Shown: positions 13,634-21,795 of the stretch, in pieces
Layout of the letters: each line of letters starts with the position of its first letter
How positions within the stretch are numbered: position 1 is the stretch's first letter
Assembly (NCBI GenBank): GCA_035063785.1
Contig: JAPSFS010000008.1
Span: 121,678 to 185,677 of the forward strand
Direction: 5' to 3'
DNA length: 64,000 nt
Source: Comamonas_C sp026954015
GTDB lineage: Bacteria > Pseudomonadota > Gammaproteobacteria > Burkholderiales > Burkholderiaceae_C
Program-made: the position numbers and the translations under genes
Notes under the pieces: generated by a model
The model's database searches: none
What the model was told of the DNA's origin: nothing
Seen by the model: only the letters and a program-made list of their open reading frames with translations

Positions 13634-15239
13634 ACATGCGGAACACGCCAAACTTCGTCTCTGCTATCGGCGCGTTGCGCGCGGCCGAGAGCCCCAGCGC
13701 CAGCACGCGGCGCGTGTCGGCGGGGTCGATCACGCCGTCGTCCCACAGGCGCGCGCTGGCGTAGTAGGGGTGGCCCTGGGCCTCGTATTGCGCGCGGATC
13801 GGCGCCTTGAAGGCTTCTTCTTCCTCGGCGCTCCAGGTGCCGCCCTTGTGCTCGATGCCGTCGCGCTTGACGGTGGCCAGCACGCTCGCGGCCTGCTCGC
13901 CACCCATCACACTGATGCGCGCATTCGGCCACATCCAAAGGAAGCGCGGCGAGTACGCACGGCCGCACATGCCGTAGTTGCCCGCGCCGAAGCTGCCGCC
14001 GATGATGATAGTGAACTTGGGCACGCTGGCCGTGGCCACGGCCGTGACGAGCTTGGCGCCGTGGCGCGCGATGCCCTCGTTCTCGTACTTGCGGCCCACC
14101 ATGAAGCCGGTGATGTTCTGCAGGAAGACGAGCGGCACCTTGCGCTGGCAGCACAGCTCGATGAAGTGCGCGCCCTTTTGCGCACTCTCGCTGAACAGGA
14201 TGCCGTTGTTGGCGATGATGCCCACGGCCATGCCCTCGATGCGCGCGAAGCCGCAGACCAGCGTGCTGCCAAAGCGCGCCTTGAACTCGTCGAAGGCGCT
14301 GGCATCGACGATGCGCGCGATGATCTCGCGCACGTCGAACGGCTTGCGCGTGTCGCTGGGAATCACGCCGTAGAGCTCTTGTGCTGCGTATTTGGGAGCT
14401 GCCGGCGCTTGGTCCGCAAGCGCTGGAGCCTTGTTTTGGTTCAAATTCGCGACGATCTGCCGCGCCAGCGCCAGCGCGTGCGTGTCGTTCTGCGCCAGAT
14501 GGTCGGCCACGCCCGACAGGCGCGTGTGCACGTCGCCGCCGCCCAGGTCTTCGCTGCTGACCACCTCGCCGGTGGCCGCCTTCACCAGCGGCGGGCCACC
14601 AAGAAAAATCGTGCCCTGGTTCTTCACGATGATGGATTCATCGCTCATCGCCGGCACGTACGCGCCGCCCGCGGTGCACGAGCCCATCACCACCGCGATC
14701 TGCGCGATGCCCTGCGCGCTCATGTTCGCCTGGTTGTAGAAGATGCGGCCGAAGTGCTCCCGATCGGGGAACACCTCGTCCTGGTTGGGCAGGTTGGCGC
14801 CGCCCGAATCGACGAGGTAGATGCACGGCAGGCGGTTCTGCTGCGCGATCTCCTGCGCCCGCAGGTGCTTTTTCACCGTCACGGGGTAGTAGGTGCCGCC
14901 CTTCACCGTGGCGTCGTTGCACACGATCATGCAATCGACGCCGCTGACGCGCCCTATGCCCGCAATCAGCCCGGCGCAGGGCGCGGCGTTGTCGTACATG
15001 TTCAGCGCCGCCAGCGGCGCGATCTCCAGGAATGGCGTGCCGGGGTCAAGCAGCGTCCGCACCCGCTCGCGCGGCAGCAGCTTGCCGCGCGATACGTGCC
15101 GCGCGCGCGAGGCCTCGCTGCCGCCCAGTGCGGTGCGCGCGAGTTGCGCGCGCAGATCGTCCACCACCGCCTGCATGGCCGCCGCGTTGGCCAGAAAATC
15201 CGCTGAGCGCGGATTGAGTCGCGTTGCAAGAATGCTCAT
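13632..15239 (-). CDS. liuB: Methylcrotonyl-CoA carboxylase beta subunit (carboxyltransferase)
   Basis: Transfers CO2 from carboxybiotin on the alpha subunit to 3-methylcrotonyl-CoA. The 535-residue carboxyltransferase has the MCC hallmarks YLVDSGGANLPNQ, MGSCTAGGAYVPAMSDE, the second CoA region GIIANNGILF and the oxyanion loop GGSFGAGNYGMCGRAY. The ATG at 15239 has GAGAGG upstream. Near residues 265-285 it contains a copy of the dispersed repeat read as APALADQAPAA, in a region where homologues vary in length. It heads the leucine cluster, which continues (after vapBC) with the hydratase. An isovaleryl-CoA dehydrogenase (liuA) and a LiuR regulator are not in the window. Confidence 0.95.
   Translation of the reverse strand: MSILATRLNPRSADFLANAAAMQAVVDDLRAQLARTALGGSEASRARHVSRGKLLPRERVRTLLDPGTPFLEIAPLAALNMYDNAAPCAGLIAGIGRVSGVDCMIVCNDATVKGGTYYPVTVKKHLRAQEIAQQNRLPCIYLVDSGGANLPNQDEVFPDREHFGRIFYNQANMSAQGIAQIAVVMGSCTAGGAYVPAMSDESIIVKNQGTIFLGGPPLVKAATGEVVSSEDLGGGDVHTRLSGVADHLAQNDTHALALARQIVANLNQNKAPALADQAPAAPKYAAQELYGVIPSDTRKPFDVREIIARIVDASAFDEFKARFGSTLVCGFARIEGMAVGIIANNGILFSESAQKGAHFIELCCQRKVPLVFLQNITGFMVGRKYENEGIARHGAKLVTAVATASVPKFTIIIGGSFGAGNYGMCGRAYSPRFLWMWPNARISVMGGEQAASVLATVKRDGIEHKGGTWSAEEEEAFKAPIRAQYEAQGHPYYASARLWDDGVIDPADTRRVLALGLSAARNAPIAETKFGVFRM
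14378..14445 (-). repeat. Palindromic repeat copy inside mccB
   Basis: Plus-strand arms GCCGGCGCTTG and CAAGCGCTGG around GTCCG, with flanks GGGAGCT and CCTTGTTTTGG. On the minus strand it reads KAPALADQAPAAPK in frame with MCC beta. Confidence 0.7.
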
Positions 15240-15325
15240 CGCTTACCTCTCGAAAGCTCCACCCTACCGATATTGACCGTGCCCCGGCGCATTCGCACAC
15301 GGACCCCAAGTGTAGAAAATACGCC

Positions 15326-17053
15326 ATGCACACCGTCGAAACCGTCCTGCTCGTCCTGATGCTCGGTGCCGTCACCGGCATCGCCGCGCGCTACATGCGG
15401 GCCATACCGCTGCCCCTGATCCAGATCGCGCTGGGCGCCGCCATCGCGTGGCCGCAAAAGGGCTTGCACATCAGCTTCGACCCCGAACTGTTTTTGCTGC
15501 TGTTCATTCCGCCGCTGCTGTTTGCCGACGGCTGGCGCATCCCCAAGCGCGAATTCTTCGCGCTGGCCCGGCCCATTCTGCTGCTCGCGTTCGGGCTGGT
15601 GTTCTTCACGGTGCTGGGCCTGGGCTACTTCATCCACTGGATGATTCCCTCGATACCACTGACCGTGGCCTTCGCCCTGGCCGCCGTGGTGTCGCCCACC
15701 GACGCGGTGGCCGTCTCGGCCATCACCCGCAACCTGGGCATGCCGCACAAGACCATGCACATGCTCGAAGGCGAGTCGCTGCTCAACGACGCGTCGGGCC
15801 TCGTGGCGGTGAAGTTCGCGGTGGCCGCAACCCTGACCGGCGTGTTCTCGTGGGGCGACGTGGCCAAGGACTTCACCTGGATGGCCGTTGGTGGCCTGGC
15901 CGTCGGTGCGCTGCTGGGCTGGGGCTTCAGCCGCGCCCGCGACACGGTCACACGTCGCGTGGGCGACGTGGCGGCGACGCAGATGGTGTTGCTGCTCATC
16001 CTGCTGCCGTTCGCCGCGTACATCGTGGGCGAAAAAATCGGCGTCTCGGGCATCCTCGCGGCCGTGGCCGCCGGCATCGCCACCAACTTCGCCGACCTTG
16101 ATCGCAGCAACTTCATCTCGGAGCGACTGCAGACCGAAGGCACCTGGAGCATGGTGGAAGCTGCGTTCAACGGCGCCATCTTCCTGATGCTGGGCCTGCA
16201 ACTGCCCTCGATCATCGGCGTGACGCTGCTCGACGCGGGCCACGGCGGCTGGAAGCTGGTCGGCTACGTGGCGGTCATCTCGTTCGCCCTGCTGCTGATG
16301 CGCTGGGGCTGGATCACGCTGGGCGTGCACCGGGCGTTGCGCAGCGCGCACCGCCAGGGCCGGATGACCGAAAAGCCCTCCGCGCTGCTGAACCTCGCGA
16401 CCACCATGGCGGGCATCCGCGGCGCGGTGACGCTGGCCGCGGCACTGTCCATCCCCGTACATCTGCCCTCGGGCGCGCCGTTTCCCGAACGCAACCTGCT
16501 CATCTTTCTGGCCACGGGGGTGATCCTGTTCACGGTGATTCTGGGCGCGGTCACGCTGCCCTTCATCCTGCGCCGCATGCCCGCGCACGAAGACACCGAG
16601 GCCCAGCACGAAGAGCGGTTGGCCCGCGCCGCCGCGTGCCGTGCCGCGATCGCCAGCCTGACGCTCACCGACCAGGAAGCTTCGCACCATGATGAACAAT
16701 GGATCGCGCAACATCAGGAAGTGGTGGGGCGCATCACGCAGGAGTACCGCAACCGTCTCCACCTGCTGGACGACACGGGCATCGCCAATTCCACCGAGGC
16801 CCAGCGCGACACGCCCGAGCTGGTGCAGGACCGCCGCCTGCGCTACCTGCGCGAGATGGAACTGCGCCTGCGCTGCACCCAGGTGGAACGCGACACGCTC
16901 TACGCCGAGCGCCAGGCGCACCGCATCAACGACGAGGCGTTGCGCGCCATGGTCAGTGAACTCGACATGTCGGAAGTGGCGCTGCGCAAGCGTCTGGACG
17001 TGGCCCGCCGTGCGGCCGAACAGGCGGTGGCCGCCCCGGCGCCCGGCGTCTGA
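15326..17053 (+). CDS. NhaP-type Na+/H+ antiporter (CPA1 family)
   Basis: The 576-residue inner-membrane protein exchanges Na+ (or K+) for protons. The membrane domain (about residues 1-420) has the CPA1 motifs SPTDAVAVSAI and GESLLNDASGLVAVK, where the Asn-Asp pair binds the ion, and MAGIRGAVTLAAAL. The last 150 residues are a hydrophilic, helix-rich, charged tail (many E/R/Q), probably cytoplasmic and regulatory. I chose the ATG at 15326 because the first hydrophobic helix begins there. It is divergent from mccB across 86 bases. A regulator fragment follows its stop directly. Confidence 0.93.
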   Translation: MHTVETVLLVLMLGAVTGIAARYMRAIPLPLIQIALGAAIAWPQKGLHISFDPELFLLLFIPPLLFADGWRIPKREFFALARPILLLAFGLVFFTVLGLGYFIHWMIPSIPLTVAFALAAVVSPTDAVAVSAITRNLGMPHKTMHMLEGESLLNDASGLVAVKFAVAATLTGVFSWGDVAKDFTWMAVGGLAVGALLGWGFSRARDTVTRRVGDVAATQMVLLLILLPFAAYIVGEKIGVSGILAAVAAGIATNFADLDRSNFISERLQTEGTWSMVEAAFNGAIFLMLGLQLPSIIGVTLLDAGHGGWKLVGYVAVISFALLLMRWGWITLGVHRALRSAHRQGRMTEKPSALLNLATTMAGIRGAVTLAAALSIPVHLPSGAPFPERNLLIFLATGVILFTVILGAVTLPFILRRMPAHEDTEAQHEERLARAAACRAAIASLTLTDQEASHHDEQWIAQHQEVVGRITQEYRNRLHLLDDTGIANSTEAQRDTPELVQDRRLRYLREMELRLRCTQVERDTLYAERQAHRINDEALRAMVSELDMSEVALRKRLDVARRAAEQAVAAPAPGV

Positions 17054-17190
17054 GGAGCCGCACCGACCGCCCGGTGAAACGGATGGCGATGGCCGCGGGT
17101 TTCGGCAACGACAAGAGTTTCGCCCGCGCGTTTCGCGCATGGACGGGCTGCTCACCCACGCAGTTTCGCGCGGCGCGCCAGACCCGCCAG
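17050..17190 (+). pseudogene. Remnant of an AraC-family regulator (C-terminal HTH only)
   Basis: The frame starting within the last codons of the antiporter reads PVKRMAMAAGFGNDKSFARA then FRAWTGCSPTQFRAAR. This is the second helix-turn-helix and closing motif of AraC/XylS proteins (GF..xSxFxRAFrrwtGxxPxqFR). The rest of an AraC protein (about 250 residues) is absent, because the antiporter gene occupies the upstream DNA. The frame then runs on without AraC similarity into sequence opposite exbD. I infer a deletion or recombination scar left at the antiporter/exbD junction. Confidence 0.7.
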
Positions 17191-17202
17191 GGCGCGATGC
17201 CC

Positions 17203-17637
17203 TTACCGCGGCGCCTGCACCACCGCCTCGGGCTGCGCCGCGAAGCCGATGCGCGCCAGGCCCGCCGCCTGCGCCACGCCGATCACCTGCACCACGCGGC
17301 CGTAAGGCACGGCGGCATCGGCGCGCACCTGCAATTCCGCGTCGGGCGCAAGCGCGCCCAGCGCGGCCAGCCGCTGCGCGAGCTGGTCTGACGCGAGCGG
17401 TTCGCCGTTCACGAACATCTCGCCAGCCTTGTCCAGCACCACGGTGATCGCCGACGCCGCCGGGCCCGGCTGCGCGGATGCGGCTTTCGGCAACTCCAGC
17501 CGCACGCTGCTCGCCAGCAGCGGCGCGGCAAGGATGAAGATGACCACGAGCACGAGCATCACGTCCACGAGCGGCGTCACGTTGATCTCGCTCATCGGAC
17601 GGGCCGACGGCGCCTGCGACATGCGCCCGAACGCCAC
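17203..17637 (-). CDS. exbD: ExbD/TolR-family biopolymer transport protein
   Basis: The 144-residue protein has the ExbD/TolR layout: a short cytoplasmic N-terminus ending INVTPLVDVMLVLVVIFILA, one membrane helix with the conserved Asp in PLVDVML, and a periplasmic domain ending in the YGRVVQVIGVAQAAG segment. With ExbB/TolQ it forms the proton-driven stator that energises TonB- or Tol-type outer-membrane processes. It starts 7 bases after the ExbB-like stop; in-frame ATGs at 17637 and 17622 are both possible. No tonB or tolA lies nearby, so Exb versus Tol assignment is not firm. Confidence 0.9.
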   Translation of the reverse strand: MAFGRMSQAPSARPMSEINVTPLVDVMLVLVVIFILAAPLLASSVRLELPKAASAQPGPAASAITVVLDKAGEMFVNGEPLASDQLAQRLAALGALAPDAELQVRADAAVPYGRVVQVIGVAQAAGLARIGFAAQPEAVVQAPR

Positions 17638-17643
17638 CGCGCG

Positions 17644-18306
17644 TCACTCCTGCGCCGGTGCACCGGGCACCAGCGCTCGCAGGTCGTGCGCAAGGCCTTC
17701 CAGATCGGCTTCGACATCGGCCACCGAGCGACCGAACCCGTTGTAGGCCAGCACCGCGGGGATCGCGGCGGCCAGCCCCGCGGCCGTCATCACGAGCGCC
17801 TCACCCACCGGACCGGCGAGCCGCTCAACGCTGATCTGCCCCTGGCCCGCAAGCTGCGTCAATGCGTGCTGTATGCCCCAGACCGTGCCAAGCAAGCCGA
17901 CGAACGGCGCGGTGGCGCCCACCGTGGCGAGCACCACCTGGCCGTACCGCAGCCGCGCGAGCGACGCGTGCAGCGCCTGGCGCAGCAGGCGCGTTGCGCG
18001 CGGCGCGCCACCGCCCTGGTGGCCCAGGCCGCCCTCCGCGCCGCGCTCACCCGCCTGCCGCGCGGCCTGCACCAGCGGCAACACCAGCCGGTAGCGGTCC
18101 AGGGTGCCGATCTGCACCGACGCCACCTCCAGCGCCGGCGCGCGCCAAAGCGCCTCGGCGCAGCGCGCCACGTCAATGCGCGCGCACGCGACGAGGCGCC
18201 ACTTCCAGAAGATGATCACCCAGCTCGCCACCGACATAGCGAGCAACACCGCCGCGCAGGCCTGGATGACGAGATCGGCCTCGCGCAGCCACTGCAGGGC
18301 GTTCAT
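17644..18306 (-). CDS. exbB: MotA/TolQ/ExbB-family proton channel protein
   Basis: The 220-residue protein has three membrane helices: IQACAAVLLAMSVASWVIIFW near the N-terminus, then VVLATVGATAPFVGLLGTVWG and VGEALVMTAAGLAAAIPAVL, the last two being the family signature region. It pairs with the downstream ExbD. The ATG at 18306 is 10 bases after the dapB stop, and the order dapB-exbB-exbD on one strand suggests one transcript. Confidence 0.92.
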   Translation of the reverse strand: MNALQWLREADLVIQACAAVLLAMSVASWVIIFWKWRLVACARIDVARCAEALWRAPALEVASVQIGTLDRYRLVLPLVQAARQAGERGAEGGLGHQGGGAPRATRLLRQALHASLARLRYGQVVLATVGATAPFVGLLGTVWGIQHALTQLAGQGQISVERLAGPVGEALVMTAAGLAAAIPAVLAYNGFGRSVADVEADLEGLAHDLRALVPGAPAQE

Positions 18307-18316
18307 GCACGGGGTC

Positions 18317-19132
18317 TCAACGCAGGCCGAGCACGTCGGCCATGTCGAACAGCCCGCGCTGCTGCCCCGCGAGAAAGCGCACCGCGCGCAGGCTGCCCTG
18401 CGCGTAACCGGCGCGGCTATTGGAGCGGTGGGTGATCTCGACGCGCTCACCCGTTGCGGCGAACAGCACCGTGTGGTCACCCACGATATCGCCGCCGCGC
18501 ACCGTGGCGAAGCCGATCGCGTTCGCCGGGCGCTCGCCCGTGTGGCCGTGGCGCTCGTACACCGCGCGGTCCGCCAGCCGCGTGCCCTGCGCGCTGGCGA
18601 TCACCTCGCCCATCTTGAGCGCGGTGCCCGAGGGCGCATCCACCTTGTGCTTGTGGTGCGCCTCGATGATCTCGATGTCGTAGCCCTCGCCCAGCGCCTG
18701 CGCCGCCAGTTCCAGCAGCTTGAACGTCACGTTCACCCCCACGCTCATGTTGGGCGCAAGCACGATGGCGACGTGCTCGGCGGCCCGGGCGATCTCGGCC
18801 TTCTGCGGCTCGGTAAAGCCAGTGGTGCCGATCACCATCTGTACGCCCAGTTCGGCACACAGCGCCGCGTGCGCGAGGGTTCCTTCGGGGCGGGTGAAGT
18901 CGATCAGCACGTCAGCGCCAGTGAGCCCCGCGCGCAAATCGGCCGTCACCGCGACGCCGCTGACGCGACCGAGAAAACCCGCGGCATCCTGGCCGATCGC
19001 GGGGCTGCCTGGCACATCCAGCGCGCCAGACAGCACGCCATCGCCGCTTTCGCACACGGCCTCGACCAGCATGCGGCCCATGCGACCGCTGGCACCTGCA
19101 ACCGCAATGCGGCGGGGGGTAGGGGAAGTCAT
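18317..19132 (-). CDS. dapB: 4-hydroxy-tetrahydrodipicolinate reductase
   Basis: Reduces 4-hydroxy-tetrahydrodipicolinate with NAD(P)H in the lysine/diaminopimelate pathway. The 271-residue protein has the N-terminal nucleotide-binding loop VAGASGRMGR, DFTRPEGTLAHA, the hinge GTTGFT, and the catalytic/substrate motif EAHHKHKVDAPSGTAL. Length and motifs are standard. It lies 63 bases downstream of bamE on the same strand, the common betaproteobacterial order. Confidence 0.97.
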   Translation of the reverse strand: MTSPTPRRIAVAGASGRMGRMLVEAVCESGDGVLSGALDVPGSPAIGQDAAGFLGRVSGVAVTADLRAGLTGADVLIDFTRPEGTLAHAALCAELGVQMVIGTTGFTEPQKAEIARAAEHVAIVLAPNMSVGVNVTFKLLELAAQALGEGYDIEIIEAHHKHKVDAPSGTALKMGEVIASAQGTRLADRAVYERHGHTGERPANAIGFATVRGGDIVGDHTVLFAATGERVEITHRSNSRAGYAQGSLRAVRFLAGQQRGLFDMADVLGLR

Positions 19133-19195
19133 ACCAACGTCATCCTGGTGTATGCAAGCAGTGGGCGCGCATACCGGTGGCGCGCGCCTGCGAAA

Positions 19196-19744
19196 TCACC
19201 GCCCCGCGGGCTCCAGCGGCGGGTAGCGGGTGCCGGAGGGCGCGGCCGGCGGCGTATCGGGCGCCGTCGCCGGGTCGGCCTTGGGAAAACGCGCCAACTC
19301 GTCTTCGGTGGCTTCCAGCGGCGGGATCTTGGGGTTCTGCACCTTGGAGCCGAGCGAAGCCACGAATTCTGCTTCCGATGGCATCTCATCGCCCTCGGTA
19401 CGCACGTAGCGGTCTCCGTCGAAGAACACCGTCAGGCGCCGCGACTGGTCCTCGACCCCCTGGCGGCGGATCGTGAAAACGTATTCCCAGCGATGGGCGT
19501 GAAACAGGCTCGCCATGAGCGGCGTGCCGAGAATTTCGCGCACCTGCTGGCGGCTCATGCCGGGCTTGAGCGCGGCCACCTGCTCGCTGGAGACGAAATT
19601 GCCCTGCACCACGTCGGCCCGGTACGGGGTGACCATGGTGGCGATGCGCTCGCCCGAGCCTGCGCAGCCCGCAAGACCGGCAAGACCCGCGACCAGCACG
19701 GCGACGGCATCCAGGCGGATGCCCCAACGAGGGGTGGCGAACAT
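19196..19744 (-). CDS. bamE: BamE/OmlA outer-membrane assembly lipoprotein
   Basis: A small lipoprotein of the BAM complex that stabilises BamD and assists outer-membrane protein insertion. Signal peptide AVAVLVAGLAGLAGC ends at the lipobox Cys. The SmpA/OmlA domain follows: VVQGNFVSSEQVAALKPGMS, RQQVREILGTPLM, RWEYVF and RRLTVFFDGDRYVR. The C-terminus is Pro-rich. I chose the ATG at 19744, because the -10-like TACAAT on this strand (plus positions 19776-19781) would place transcription after the alternative ATG at 19777. It is divergent from fur, as in many Proteobacteria. Confidence 0.93.
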   Translation of the reverse strand: MFATPRWGIRLDAVAVLVAGLAGLAGCAGSGERIATMVTPYRADVVQGNFVSSEQVAALKPGMSRQQVREILGTPLMASLFHAHRWEYVFTIRRQGVEDQSRRLTVFFDGDRYVRTEGDEMPSEAEFVASLGSKVQNPKIPPLEATEDELARFPKADPATAPDTPPAAPSGTRYPPLEPAGR

Positions 19745-19827
19745 GGTTACAGGTATCCGGGCTATGATCAGTTTCATTGTAGCGACAGGCCAGCGCGCCT
19801 CGGCGTGCGGTACACGACCTCTTAGCA

Positions 19828-20247
19828 ATGACGAACATTGAAGAACTCAAGAGCACCGGCCTGAAAGCGACGCAGCCGCGCCTGAAGATCCTCGAGATTT
19901 TCCAGCAGAGTACGCAGCGCCACATGACAGCCGAGGACGTGTTTCGCGTGCTGCTGGAGGAGCACTCCGACATCGGCCTCGCCACGGTCTACCGCGTGCT
20001 GACGCAGTTCGAGCAGGCCAGCATCCTGCTGCGCAGCAACTTTGAGGGCGGCAAGGCGGTATACGAGCTCAACGAGGGCCAGCACCACGACCACTTCGTC
20101 TGCACCAAGTGCGGGCGCGTGGAAGAGTTCTACGACGCCGAGATCGAGAAGCGCCAGAGGATCATCGCCGCCGAACGCGGCTGGCAGGTGCACGACCACG
20201 CGATGGCGCTGTACGGCCTGTGCGCCGAGTGCGCGGACCAGCGCTGA
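19828..20247 (+). CDS. fur: Ferric uptake regulator
   Basis: The 139-residue iron-sensing repressor has an N-terminal winged helix (residues 1-80, with LKATQPRLKILEIF and LATVYRVLTQFE) and a C-terminal dimerisation and metal domain with HHDHFVCTKCG (His 86, 87, 89; Cys 92, 95) and CAEC (Cys 132, 135). With Fe2+ it binds Fur boxes; a strong candidate lies in this window at 29094. It is divergent from bamE, and a TATGAT hexamer at 19762 could be its -10 element. Convergent with hprK, 9 bases apart. Confidence 0.97.
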   Translation: MTNIEELKSTGLKATQPRLKILEIFQQSTQRHMTAEDVFRVLLEEHSDIGLATVYRVLTQFEQASILLRSNFEGGKAVYELNEGQHHDHFVCTKCGRVEEFYDAEIEKRQRIIAAERGWQVHDHAMALYGLCAECADQR

Positions 20248-20256
20248 AAGCGCGGC

Positions 20257-21216
20257 TCACTGCGGCTCCTGTCCCCGGGCCATCGCGTCGCGGTGGCGCG
20301 CGACGAACTCCTGGTAGGTATCGATGCCGCGCAGCTGCAGGATGGTGTTGCGCACCGCGGCTTCGACCAGCACCGCGATGTTGCGCCCCGCCACGACCTC
20401 GACGATGACCTTGCGGATCGGCACGCCCAGCACGTCCTGGGTGAGCGGCTCGCCGGGCAGGCGCTCGTAGTCGCGCTCCAGCGTCTCCTTGCGCACCAGG
20501 TGCACGATCATGCGCACGCGCATGCGCCGGCGCACCGCGTTCTCGCCGAAGATCGCGCGAATGTCCAGCAGGCCGATGCCGCGCACCTCCATCAGGTTTT
20601 GCAGCAGCTCGGGACACTTGCCCTCGATCGTGCTCTGGTTGATGCGATACAGGTCGACCACGTCGTCGGCCACGAGGCCGTTGCCGCGCGTGATGAGCTC
20701 CAGCCCCAGCTCGCTCTTGCCCAGGCCCGACTCGCCGGTGATCAGCACGCCCATGCCCAGGATGTCCATGAACACGCCGTGCATCGTGGTGCGTTCGGCG
20801 AAGTGCTTGGACAGATAGGTGCGCATCAGATCGATCACGAAGGCGGCCGATTCCTGCGTGGCAAACAGCGGAATCTGCGCGCGCTCGCACATCGTGAGCA
20901 TTTCTTCGGGCGCGGTCTGCGCGTCGGCCAGCACCAGCACAGGGGGTTCCAGCGTGACGATGCGCGACAGGCGCCGGCGGCAGTCTTCCGCGCTGCCGTT
21001 GAGCAGGTAGCTCACCTCGCGCTCGCCTATCACCTGCGCACGAAACGGGTGGATGTAGTTGAGGTAGCCGACGAGGTCGGCGCTGGAGCGCGCGGCGCGC
21101 ACCACCGTATCTTCGAAGCGGCGCCGCTGCGCGCCCTGGCCCGCGAGCCACTGCCAGCGCAGCAGCGTGCGGAATTCCTCGAACAGGGCGTCGGCGCTGA
21201 CGACGTTGGCTTTCAT
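20257..21216 (-). CDS. hprK: HPr kinase/phosphorylase
   Basis: The 319-residue enzyme phosphorylates and dephosphorylates a serine of HPr-type phosphocarriers. Walker A GESGLGKS (residues 161-168), the Asp pair in GNGLVADDVVDLY and the HprK signature VRGIGLLDIRAIFGENAVR are present. In betaproteobacteria it belongs to an incomplete PTS used for regulation rather than sugar uptake. It follows ptsN on the same strand with a 21-base gap. Confidence 0.97.
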   Translation of the reverse strand: MKANVVSADALFEEFRTLLRWQWLAGQGAQRRRFEDTVVRAARSSADLVGYLNYIHPFRAQVIGEREVSYLLNGSAEDCRRRLSRIVTLEPPVLVLADAQTAPEEMLTMCERAQIPLFATQESAAFVIDLMRTYLSKHFAERTTMHGVFMDILGMGVLITGESGLGKSELGLELITRGNGLVADDVVDLYRINQSTIEGKCPELLQNLMEVRGIGLLDIRAIFGENAVRRRMRVRMIVHLVRKETLERDYERLPGEPLTQDVLGVPIRKVIVEVVAGRNIAVLVEAAVRNTILQLRGIDTYQEFVARHRDAMARGQEPQ

Positions 21217-21237
21217 CGTGCCCGCCGTCGCGTCAAC

Positions 21238-21705
21238 TTACGCGCTGTGCGCACTCTGCCAGCTGGCGATCAGGTGGTGCAGCTCGGCCGCGTCGGTGCA
21301 GTTCTTGATGCGCTCGCGCAACTGCGCGTCGCCCAGCAGCTCGGCGATCTCCGAGAGGATCTCCAGGTGCTTCTGCGTCGCCGCCTCGGGCACCAGCAGG
21401 AAGATGAGCAGGCTCACCGGCTGCTCGTCCGGCGCGTCAAAGCCGATGGGCTGCGCCAGCCGGAACACCGCCGCCATGGGCGACTTCAGCCCCTTGATGC
21501 GACCATGCGGAATCGCCACGCCGTGACCCAGGCCCGTCGAGCCCAGCCGCTCGCGCGCGAACAGGCTGTCGGTGATGAGCGCCCGCGAGAACCCGTGCTG
21601 GCTCTCGAACAGTAGACCCGCCTCTTCGAAGGCGCGTTTCTTGCTGGTGGCGTCGACACCCACGAGCACTTGCGCGGGAGGCAGGATGGAAGCGAGTCGG
21701 TTCAT
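21238..21705 (-). CDS. ptsN: PTS IIA-like nitrogen-regulatory protein
   Basis: EIIA-Ntr receives phosphate from the nitrogen PTS and regulates, among others, potassium transport and central metabolism. The 155-residue protein has the phosphorylated His in HGVAIPHGR (His 67) and the usual LLIFLLVPE core. I chose the ATG at 21705; a second ATG at 21729 lies among a CATAAT hexamer that may be the -10 element. In many relatives hpf lies directly upstream, but here hpf is 5 kb away, with polyphosphate genes between. Confidence 0.94.
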   Translation of the reverse strand: MNRLASILPPAQVLVGVDATSKKRAFEEAGLLFESQHGFSRALITDSLFARERLGSTGLGHGVAIPHGRIKGLKSPMAAVFRLAQPIGFDAPDEQPVSLLIFLLVPEAATQKHLEILSEIAELLGDAQLRERIKNCTDAAELHHLIASWQSAHSA

Positions 21706-21795
21706 GGCGAATGGGCCGTAATTATGCACAACTTGCGTAAACCCTAATCACCGCGCCGCTGGTGCTATGCTGCGCCGCCCCTTCCCGCACACCCC

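Noticed and set aside
15236..17647. 803-codon minus-strand frame opposite the antiporter.
   Set aside because: The antiporter on the plus strand has clear transmembrane and ion-binding motifs; the opposite frame is His/Arg/Gln-rich and without homology.
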